From Pseudocitrobacter faecalis (lineage in GTDB: Bacteria; Pseudomonadota; Gammaproteobacteria; Enterobacterales; Enterobacteriaceae): 64,000 nt of DNA. The position numbers and the translations under genes were made by a program. Each line of letters opens with the position of its first letter. Within the stretch, counting starts at the first letter, position 1. The notes beneath the pieces are model-generated. The model was not told where the DNA came from. It was given only the letters and a program-made list of their open reading frames with translations, and searched no databases. Shown in pieces: positions 54,880 to 64,000 of the stretch. The stretch is from positions 362,142-426,141 of the forward strand of contig QNRL01000005.1 in assembly GCA_003315335.1 (NCBI GenBank). The letters run 5' to 3'.

Positions 54880-54909
54880 TTTACGTAATTTGTGGATTCG
54901 CGATATATG
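54880..54909 (+). promoter_or_regulatory. lac promoter (lacZYA)
   Basis: -35 TTTACG (54880-54885) and -10 TATATG (54904-54909) are 18 bp apart, as in E. coli lac, where they are TTTACA and TATGTT. Six bases separate the -10 box from the operator, again as in E. coli. Confidence 0.82.
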
Positions 54910-54915
54910 TACAAA

Positions 54916-54936
54916 AATTGTGAGCGAGTAACATAA
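54916..54936 (+). promoter_or_regulatory. Primary lac operator (O1 position)
   Basis: The left half AATTGTGAGCG is identical to E. coli O1. The right half reads AGTAACATAA instead of the O1 GATAACAATT, so symmetry is weaker. The 14-nt core GTGAGCGAGTAACA equals the core of E. coli O2. Confidence 0.85.
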
Positions 54937-58032
<3,096 letters not shown>

Positions 58033-58115
58033 TAATGTGAAAATTTATTCGAGTTGAAGAATAAAATGAAAATTGGGCAGGTGTGAACCTGCCCACCTTA
58101 GTGCAAGGATTTTTT

Positions 58116-59372
58116 ATGTATTATCTCAAGAATACCAACTTTTGGATGTTTGGCTTTTTCTTCTTTTTCTATTTCTTTATCATGGGCGCATATTTTCCCT
58201 TTTTTCCGATCTGGTTACATGATATCAACCACATCAGTAAGGGAGACACCGGGGTCATCTTTGCCTGTATCTCATTTTTCTCGCTATTGTTTCAACCGAT
58301 TTTTGGTTTAATGTCGGATAAATTGGGTTTACGAAAACATCTGCTGTGGGTTATTACCGGGATGTTGGTTATGTTTGCCCCTTTCTTTATTTATGTTTTT
58401 GGGCCGTTATTACAGTTTAATATTTTACTTGGTTCTATTGTGGGCGGCATTTATCTTGGCTTTATTTATAACGCGGGTGCCCCAGCGATTGAAGCCTATA
58501 TTGAAAAAGCGAGCAGGCGCAGCCATTTTGAGTTTGGTCGGGCGCGAATGTTTGGCTGTGTGGGCTGGGCGCTATGTGCGTCGATTGTTGGCGTCATGTT
58601 CACAATCAATAATGAATTTGTTTTCTGGCTGGGTTCCGGGTGTGCAATTGTACTTGCGGTATTGCTCTATTTCTCTCGTACGGATGCTTCTTCTTCAGCA
58701 ATGGTCGCCGATGCGGTTGGTGCGAACTCGTCAGCTTTTAGTGTTAAGCTGGCTCTGGAGCTATTTAAACAGCCCAAATTGTGGTTTCTATCGCTGTATG
58801 TGGTCGGAGTATCCTGCACCTATGATGTGTTCGATCAACAGTTCGCCAATTTCTTCACCTCCTTTTTCGCAACCGGAGAGCAGGGCACGCGGGTCTTCGG
58901 CTACGTCACGACAATGGGAGAATTGCTCAACGCCTGTATTATGTTTTTCGCTCCACTAATCGTAAATCGAATTGGGGGGAAGAATGCTTTGCTGGTAGCG
59001 GGAATGATCATGTCTGTCCGTATTATCGGTTCTTCTTTCGCGACCAGCGCGGTTGAAGTTGTTATTCTTAAAACGCTGCATATGTTTGAAATCCCTTTCC
59101 TGATAGTTGGGTGCTTCAAATATATTACCAGCCAGTTTGAGGTGCGTTTTTCTGCCACTATTTATCTGGTTTGCTTCTGTTTTTTCAAACAGTTGGCGAT
59201 GATGTTTATGTCGGTGCTGGCTGGTAATATGTATGAAAAAATAGGTTTCCAGGGAGCTTATTTAGTTTTAGGACTGATTGCGCTGGTCTTTACCCTTATC
59301 TCAACCGTAACGTTAAGCGGTGTCGGGCCACTGAGCATTGTGCGATCTTCGCAGACGAAAAGTATAAGTTGA
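58116..59372 (+). CDS. lacY: Lactose permease LacY
   Basis: Major facilitator lactose:proton symporter with twelve helices. The ATG at 58116 ([10 protein letters not shown]) follows AAGGAT and gives 418 residues, one more than E. coli; the frame from 58083 has no ribosome site. Substrate and proton residues are kept: E126 (PAIEAYIEK), R144 (FGRARMFG), E269 (TMGELLNA), R302 (SVRIIGS), H322 and E325 (LHMFEIPF). The 83-nt lacZ-lacY spacer and a 16-nt gap to lacA follow E. coli organisation. Confidence 0.97.
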   Translation: MYYLKNTNFWMFGFFFFFYFFIMGAYFPFFPIWLHDINHISKGDTGVIFACISFFSLLFQPIFGLMSDKLGLRKHLLWVITGMLVMFAPFFIYVFGPLLQFNILLGSIVGGIYLGFIYNAGAPAIEAYIEKASRRSHFEFGRARMFGCVGWALCASIVGVMFTINNEFVFWLGSGCAIVLAVLLYFSRTDASSSAMVADAVGANSSAFSVKLALELFKQPKLWFLSLYVVGVSCTYDVFDQQFANFFTSFFATGEQGTRVFGYVTTMGELLNACIMFFAPLIVNRIGGKNALLVAGMIMSVRIIGSSFATSAVEVVILKTLHMFEIPFLIVGCFKYITSQFEVRFSATIYLVCFCFFKQLAMMFMSVLAGNMYEKIGFQGAYLVLGLIALVFTLISTVTLSGVGPLSIVRSSQTKSIS

Positions 59373-59388
59373 TACGCAGGAGGCGGAA

Positions 59389-59994
59389 ATGACATTATCA
59401 ATGAGACAGCGAATCAAAGAGGGAATGCTGTTTACTGATTTAACCGAGGGTTTACCGGAGGAGCGCCTGCGTGGGAAGGAGCTCATGTATGAATATAACC
59501 ATACCCGTCCCTCAGAGGAAAACCGACGCAGAGAATTAATAGAGAGAATTTTTGCTAAAACGGGGGATAATGTCTGGATTGAACCACCAATGTATTTTTC
59601 TTACGGTAAGAATATTACGCTTGGTGAAAATTTTTATGCCAATTTCAATTTGACAATTGTCGACGATCATACGGTAACCATCGGTGATAACGTCATGATC
59701 GCGCCCAATGTAACCATTTCTGTTACCGGTCATCCTGTGCATTATGCCCTACGTACACATGGTGAAATGTTCTCTTTCCCTGTCACGATCGGTAATAATG
59801 TCTGGATTGGCAGCCATGTTGTCATTAATCCGGGCGTGACCATTGGCGATAATTCGGTCATCGGTGCGGGAAGTGTGGTGACAAAAGATATTCCTGCTAA
59901 TGTTATCGCGGTTGGCGTGCCCTGCCGGGTTCTCAGGGAAATTACATCGCGTGATAAAGAGTATTACTATCACGACTTAAAAGCTGAGTCGTGA
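59389..59994 (+). CDS. lacA: Galactoside O-acetyltransferase LacA
   Basis: Left-handed beta-helix acetyltransferase that acetylates non-metabolised galactosides. It has 201 residues, two fewer than E. coli. The hexapeptide repeat region runs from about residue 70 to 185 (IGDNVMIAPNV, IGNNVWIGSHVV, IGDNSVIGAGSVV), and catalytic H115 lies in VTGHPVHYAL. The start follows CAGGAGG. It is the last lac gene and converges on speD. Confidence 0.95.
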   Translation: MTLSMRQRIKEGMLFTDLTEGLPEERLRGKELMYEYNHTRPSEENRRRELIERIFAKTGDNVWIEPPMYFSYGKNITLGENFYANFNLTIVDDHTVTIGDNVMIAPNVTISVTGHPVHYALRTHGEMFSFPVTIGNNVWIGSHVVINPGVTIGDNSVIGAGSVVTKDIPANVIAVGVPCRVLREITSRDKEYYYHDLKAES

Positions 59995-60009
59995 CACTGT
60001 TTTCATCGT

Positions 60010-60049
60010 TGTAACAGAATCGGGGCATATTGCCCCGATTCAGTGTTAC
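60010..60049. terminator. Bidirectional hairpin between lacA and speD
   Basis: GAATCGGGGCA (60017-60027) pairs perfectly with TGCCCCGATTC (60031-60041) around TAT, and TGTAACA/TGTTACA extends the stem past a small bulge. It lies between convergent genes and overlaps the speD stop. Confidence 0.75.
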
Positions 60050-60840
60050 ACCGTCGGTATATTGCGCGCGTAATAAATCTCGCGCATTTCTTTCCATAGC
60101 GCAGCGGTAATGTCTTTGCGCTCAATGTCGGTTAAATCTTCCGGTTTGGTGTGGAACATATAGTGTTTCAGGTCGAACTCTTTGAGCATCATCTTGGTGT
60201 GGAAGATGTTCTCCTGATACACATTCACATCCACCATGTCATACAGCGACTTCATGTCATCTGACATAAAGTTCTGAATCGAATTAATCTCATGATCGAT
60301 AAAGTGTTTCATGCCGTTGATATCGCGGGTAAAACCGCGTACGCGATAATCAATGGTGACGATATCAGATTCAAGCTGGTGAATAAGGTAGTTCAACGCA
60401 TTTAGCGGTGAAATGACGCCACAGGTCGAGACTTCGATATCCGCGCGGAAGGTACATAAACCGCTTTCCGGGTGACTTTCCGGGTAGGTGTGCACGCAGA
60501 TGTGGCTCTTATCGAGATGCGCCACCACCGCTTCCGGTAGCGGGCCGGGATGTTCGGTTTTATCAATCAGCTTCGGGTCGACGGGTTCTTCGCTCACCAG
60601 AATGGTGACGCTCGCGCCCTGCGGTTCATAATCCTGGCGGGCGATATTGAGTATGTTCGCGCCGATGATGGAGCAGGTTTCTGACAGGATTTCGGTCAGA
60701 CGATTGGCATTGTAGAGTTCATCGATATAGGCGATGTAACCATCGCGCTCTTCTGCGGTTTTTGCGTAACAGATATCGTAAATGCAAAAACTCAGGCTTT
60801 TGGTCAGGTTGTTAAAGCCGTGCAGCTTCAGTTTTTTCAA
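60046..60840 (-). CDS. speD: S-adenosylmethionine decarboxylase proenzyme SpeD
   Basis: Makes decarboxylated SAM, the aminopropyl donor for spermidine. It has 264 residues, as in E. coli. The proenzyme self-cleaves before S112 in [14 protein letters not shown] to generate the pyruvoyl group; the site is intact. It follows speE by 20 nt as the second gene of the speED operon. Confidence 0.96.
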   Translation of the reverse strand: MKKLKLHGFNNLTKSLSFCIYDICYAKTAEERDGYIAYIDELYNANRLTEILSETCSIIGANILNIARQDYEPQGASVTILVSEEPVDPKLIDKTEHPGPLPEAVVAHLDKSHICVHTYPESHPESGLCTFRADIEVSTCGVISPLNALNYLIHQLESDIVTIDYRVRGFTRDINGMKHFIDHEINSIQNFMSDDMKSLYDMVDVNVYQENIFHTKMMLKEFDLKHYMFHTKPEDLTDIERKDITAALWKEMREIYYARNIPTV

Positions 60841-60860
60841 TTTTCCTCACCCCCTTAGCG

Positions 60861-61721
60861 TCACTGTCCAGACAGTGCGTCATGTAGATATTGCGGCAGC
60901 GCGAACGCCGCGGTGTGAATAGCCGGGTTGTAGTAGCGACACGCAAGCTTCGCGGTATGGAAGCGCGCCTGAATTATCTCGGCTGATAAATGGCGCAGCG
61001 CCGGGTTATCGGTCGCCCAGGCGAAGGTCATAATGCCACCATAATAGGTGGGGATTGCCGCCTGATAGAAACTCACATCATCAAAGTAGTGGCTCAGTTT
61101 GCGATGGCTATCGAGCGCCTCGTCCTGCTGGAGGAAACAAACACCGTTTTGCGCGACGAAGATCCCGCCAGGGTTCAGGCAGCGTTTACAGCCTTCATAG
61201 AACGCCGAGGTGAAAAGGCTTTCGCCGGGGCCAATCGGGTCGGTACAGTCGGAGATAATCACGTCGAAGGTTTGCGACGTTTGATTGACGAAGTTCACGC
61301 CATCATCAATCACCAGCGTAAAGCGCGGATCGTCGTAGGCTCCGGCACTATGATTAGGAAGATACTGGCGGCAGAACGAAACCACGCCTGCATCGATTTC
61401 CACCATAGTGATGGTCTCGACGTTCTTATGTCGACTAACCTCACGCAGCATCGCACCATCACCGCCACCAATAATGAGCACATGTTTCGCGTGACCATGG
61501 GCCAGCAGCGGAACGTGGGTCATCATTTCATGATAGATAAATTCATCGCGTTCGGTGGTTTGTACCACGCCATCCAGCGCCATTACGCGGCCAAAGGCGG
61601 CGTTCTCGAAAATGATCAAATCCTGATGATCGGTTTTCTCATGGTAGAGCACGTTTTCCACCGCAAAATACTGACCAAACTGGTCATGCAGCGTTTCGTG
61701 CCACAGGGTGTTATCGGTCAT
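60861..61721 (-). CDS. speE: Spermidine synthase SpeE
   Basis: Transfers aminopropyl from decarboxylated SAM to putrescine. It has 286 residues, two fewer than E. coli. The nucleotide motif [14 protein letters not shown] lies near residue 82, and the catalytic aspartate segment [17 protein letters not shown] near residue 155. It is the first gene of speED, with a plausible leader shared with yacC, whose stop lies 103 nt upstream. Confidence 0.96.
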   Translation of the reverse strand: MTDNTLWHETLHDQFGQYFAVENVLYHEKTDHQDLIIFENAAFGRVMALDGVVQTTERDEFIYHEMMTHVPLLAHGHAKHVLIIGGGDGAMLREVSRHKNVETITMVEIDAGVVSFCRQYLPNHSAGAYDDPRFTLVIDDGVNFVNQTSQTFDVIISDCTDPIGPGESLFTSAFYEGCKRCLNPGGIFVAQNGVCFLQQDEALDSHRKLSHYFDDVSFYQAAIPTYYGGIMTFAWATDNPALRHLSAEIIQARFHTAKLACRYYNPAIHTAAFALPQYLHDALSGQ

Positions 61722-61824
61722 CGTTTGAACCCTCCATTGTTAACACCTTTGAAACAGGCGCAACATAATAGCTAACAATGACCGTGGGCGCACGGTCGTT
61801 TTTTCAGCAGGAAGGTAGAGCGTG

Positions 61825-62172
61825 TTATTTCACGTAGGCGAGAAGGCTCAGGGAGTCGCGAGCCAGCGATTTGCATTTTTTCGCGGTGGGGATACCGATA
61901 CCACTGAGATCGCGATAGCTGTCTTCGCCGAGCGATTTCATATCGAAGGTGTCGTAATTGCTGAGATCCCACTGATTTTGCTGGGCAAAGAAAACGAGGG
62001 CGCGACGAATCTGGCCATTAGGGAGATTTTGGTAACCACAGTCGTTTTTCAGGAACACAAACACCGCAGTGAGATCGGCCATGTCTTCTGCTTCAGACTC
62101 GCTTAATGCATAGCTGTGGCTGGACGCAGTCAACAAACATCCAAGCAGCATTGTACGGAAAAACGTCTTCAT
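61825..62172 (-). CDS. yacC: YacC, PulS/OutS-like secreted protein
   Basis: Small exported protein related to secretin pilotins (PulS/OutS family); its role in E. coli is not established. It has 115 residues, as in E. coli, with a signal peptide (MKTFFRTMLLGCLLTASSHSYA). Two cysteines remain in the mature protein (NDCGYQN and KKCKSLA). It lies upstream of speED in the same direction and diverges from cueO. Confidence 0.92.
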   Translation of the reverse strand: MKTFFRTMLLGCLLTASSHSYALSESEAEDMADLTAVFVFLKNDCGYQNLPNGQIRRALVFFAQQNQWDLSNYDTFDMKSLGEDSYRDLSGIGIPTAKKCKSLARDSLSLLAYVK

Positions 62173-62251
62173 TTCTTCTACCTTACCTCGTCGAGATTCA
62201 ACGTTAGCACACTTCCAGACGGTACGTAGAGCCTTTTTCGACGCTTCTTAC

Positions 62252-62282
62252 TTGACCTTCCCGCAAGGGTAGGGTTTAAGCT
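62252..62282 (+). promoter_or_regulatory. CueR-type promoter of cueO
   Basis: -35 TTGACC (62252-62257) and -10 TAAGCT (62277-62282) are separated by 19 bp, the long spacer used by MerR-family activators. The imperfect dyad CCTTCCCGCAAGGGTAGG between them matches the CueR operator pattern of E. coli cueO and copA. Confidence 0.85.
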
Positions 62283-62318
62283 CAAATATTCACCCGCAGC
62301 CAGCAAAAGGATGTAATG

Positions 62319-63878
62319 ATGCACCGTCGTGAATTTCTGAAATTGAGCGCCGCCGTCAGCGTGGCGAGCGCGTTACCGCTCTGGAGTCGCGCCGTTTTCG
62401 CCGCCGATCGTCCTGCGCTTCCCATTCCCCCGTTGCTTGCCGCTGATGCGCGCAGCCAGGTGACGCTCACCGTCCAGGCAGGAAAAACGCAGTTTGGCGC
62501 TAAAACCGCCACCTCATGGGGTTATAACGGTAACTTACTGGGCCCGGCAATTCAGTTGACGAAGGGGAAACCCATTACCGTCAATATTCATAACCAGTTG
62601 GCGGAAGAGACCACCGTCCACTGGCATGGACTGGAGATCCCCGGCGAGGTGGATGGCGGCCCGCAAGGCATCATTAAACCTGGTGGCAAACGTACGGTCA
62701 CCTTCACCCCCGATCAGCGTGCCGCGACCTGCTGGTTCCACCCACATCAGCATGGCAAAACGGGGCATCAGGTGGCGATGGGACTGGCGGGATTGGTCTT
62801 GATTGAAGATGATGATATTCGTCGCCTGATGTTGCCAAAACAGTGGGGCATTGATGATGTGCCGCTCATTATTCAGGACAAAAAATTTAACGCCGAGGGT
62901 GAAATTGATTATCAACTTGATGTAATGACTGCCGCTGTCGGTTGGTTTGGCGACACGCTGCTGACCAACGGTGCTATCTACCCGCAGCACGCGGCACCGC
63001 GCGGCTGGCTGCGCTTGCGCCTGCTTAACGGTTGTAATGCGCGTTCCTTGACGATTGCTGCCAGCGATAATCGCCCGCTGTATGTGGTGGCAAGCGATGG
63101 CGGTTTGCTCCCGGAACCGGTCAAAGTAACGGAATTGCCGATGCTGATGGGGGAGCGTTTTGAAGTGCTGGTTGAGACCCGCGACGGGAAACCGTTTGAT
63201 ATCGTGACGCTGCCGGTAACTCAGATGGGAATGGCCGTTGCGCCCTTCGATAAAGCGCATCCAGTTCTGCGCGTACAGCCCGTTACTATCAATGCATCGG
63301 GTGAATTACCGGATGTGCTCTCTTCACTGCCTGCTCTGCCCTCATTAGACGGCCTGACCGAACGCAGACTCCAGCTTTCTATGGATCCGATGCTCGATAT
63401 GATGGGCATGCAGGCGCTGATGAAAAAGTATGGCGCGAGCGCGATGGGCAACATGCAGCACGGTGAGATGATGGGCCACGGTAATAGGGATCATGGCAAC
63501 ATGGGCCATATGAATCATGGCGGCGGGGGTTTTGACTTCCACAATGCTAACCGTATTAACGGCAAAGCGTTCGACATGAGCACGCCGATGTTTGCCGCCA
63601 GTAAGGGGCAGTATGAGCGCTGGTTTATCTCCGGCAAGGGCGACATGATGCTGCACCCATTCCATATTCACGGCACGCAGTTCCGGATTGTGTCGGAAAA
63701 CGGCAAGCCGCCCGCAGCTCATCGCGCGGGATGGAAAGACACAGTTCGTGTGGAAGGGGATGTCAGTGAGGTGCTAGTGAAGTTCGACCATTATGCGCCG
63801 AAAGAGCATGCCTATATGGCGCATTGTCATCTGCTGGAGCATGAGGATACGGGGATGATGCTTGGGTTTACGGTGTAA
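62319..63878 (+). CDS. cueO: Periplasmic multicopper oxidase CueO
   Basis: Copper-detoxifying cuprous oxidase exported by the Tat system. The ATG at 62319 gives 519 residues (E. coli 516); an adjacent ATG at 62316 is too close to the AAAGGA site. The Tat signal has RREFLK. Copper ligands are all present: HWHGLE, HPHQHG, HPFHIHG and [13 protein letters not shown]. The Met/His-rich insert (about residues 355-400, with [11 protein letters not shown] and HGEMMGHG) is longer and more His-rich than in E. coli. A CueR promoter precedes it. Confidence 0.96.
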   Translation: MHRREFLKLSAAVSVASALPLWSRAVFAADRPALPIPPLLAADARSQVTLTVQAGKTQFGAKTATSWGYNGNLLGPAIQLTKGKPITVNIHNQLAEETTVHWHGLEIPGEVDGGPQGIIKPGGKRTVTFTPDQRAATCWFHPHQHGKTGHQVAMGLAGLVLIEDDDIRRLMLPKQWGIDDVPLIIQDKKFNAEGEIDYQLDVMTAAVGWFGDTLLTNGAIYPQHAAPRGWLRLRLLNGCNARSLTIAASDNRPLYVVASDGGLLPEPVKVTELPMLMGERFEVLVETRDGKPFDIVTLPVTQMGMAVAPFDKAHPVLRVQPVTINASGELPDVLSSLPALPSLDGLTERRLQLSMDPMLDMMGMQALMKKYGASAMGNMQHGEMMGHGNRDHGNMGHMNHGGGGFDFHNANRINGKAFDMSTPMFAASKGQYERWFISGKGDMMLHPFHIHGTQFRIVSENGKPPAAHRAGWKDTVRVEGDVSEVLVKFDHYAPKEHAYMAHCHLLEHEDTGMMLGFTV

Positions 63879-63883
63879 GAAAT

Positions 63884-63906
63884 GCCCTCACCCTAACCCT
63901 CTCCCT
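63884..63906 (+). repeat. Fragment of a dispersed CCCTCACCC repeat
   Basis: CCCTCACCCTAACCCTCTCC is the left half of a palindromic repeat I recall from many enterobacterial intergenic regions. The expected right half (GGAGAGGG-type) is missing here; different sequence follows directly. Confidence 0.45.
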
Positions 63907-64000
63907 GTACGGTCCGGGGACATGGCAGACAGGTGTTCGGGGACATGGTGAACACTTTTTAACATCCTTTACCCATGGTGATCGACTTTTTCTTCAGGTC
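63907..64000. mobile_element. Possible end of an insertion sequence, cut by the window edge
   Basis: Two copies of CGGGGACATGG (63915-63925 and 63938-63948) lie 23 bp apart just after the truncated repeat, each followed by a related CAGACA/TGAACA hexamer. Such tandem sites fit a transposase-binding terminus. No transposase frame is present in the last bases, so the identity is a guess. Confidence 0.35.

Overview
The window is a chromosomal segment of a member of the Enterobacteriaceae. Gene order is that of the E. coli 2-minute region: ilvIH - cra - the complete mraZ-to-lpxC division and cell-wall (dcw) cluster - secM-secA - mutT - yacG/zapD/coaE - guaC - hofC/hofB/ppdD - nadC - ampDE - aroP - pdhR-aceEF-lpd - yacH - acnB - yacL - speDE - yacC - cueO. 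Most proteins keep E. coli lengths to the residue. The differences exclude E. coli itself and point to a relative such as Enterobacter, Kosakonia or Citrobacter, but the genus cannot be fixed from this sequence alone. Base composition is moderately GC-rich, with a few AT-rich patches.

Layout. 1-3760: valine/isoleucine synthesis (ilvI, ilvH) and the global carbon regulator cra. 4228-22210: the dcw cluster, sixteen plus-strand genes that mostly touch or overlap, starting at a recognisable Pmra promoter with MraZ-type repeats and ending with lpxC. 22394-25875: a palindromic intergenic repeat, the secM arrest-peptide gene, secA and its terminator. 25888-28164: mutT against the minus-strand coaE-zapD-yacG operon. 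28165-32268: guaC facing the type IV pilus operon ppdD-hofB-hofC. 32470-34865: divergent nadC and ampDE. 34968-37324: an accessory pair (GH43 glycosidase and GPH sugar symporter). 37488-46498: aroP and the pyruvate dehydrogenase operon with its PdhR operator. 46623-49036: yacH and a DUF2950 gene broken by one in-frame stop codon. 49423-52020: acnB. 52150-52869: an AT-rich orphan gene for a secreted TPR protein. 53252-63878: yacL, a complete lac operon (lacI, lacZ, lacY, lacA), then speDE, yacC and cueO. 63879-64000: the remnant of a dispersed repeat and what may be the edge of an insertion sequence cut by the window end.

The backbone is conserved housekeeping DNA. The accessory content sits in three places: the GH43/symporter pair between ampE and aroP, the TPR gene between acnB and yacL, and the lac operon between yacL and speD. 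The lac operon is not at its E. coli position but carries its whole regulatory apparatus: an E. coli-like lacI promoter, a CRP site, a promoter, a primary operator, and an O2-like site inside lacZ about 402 bp downstream. I found no CRISPR array, tRNA, rRNA, prophage or defence island, and nothing I can defend as a wholly new biological system. The most noteworthy items are the relocated lac operon with its altered primary operator, the single-stop DUF2950 pseudogene, the GH43/symporter island and the AT-rich TPR orphan.
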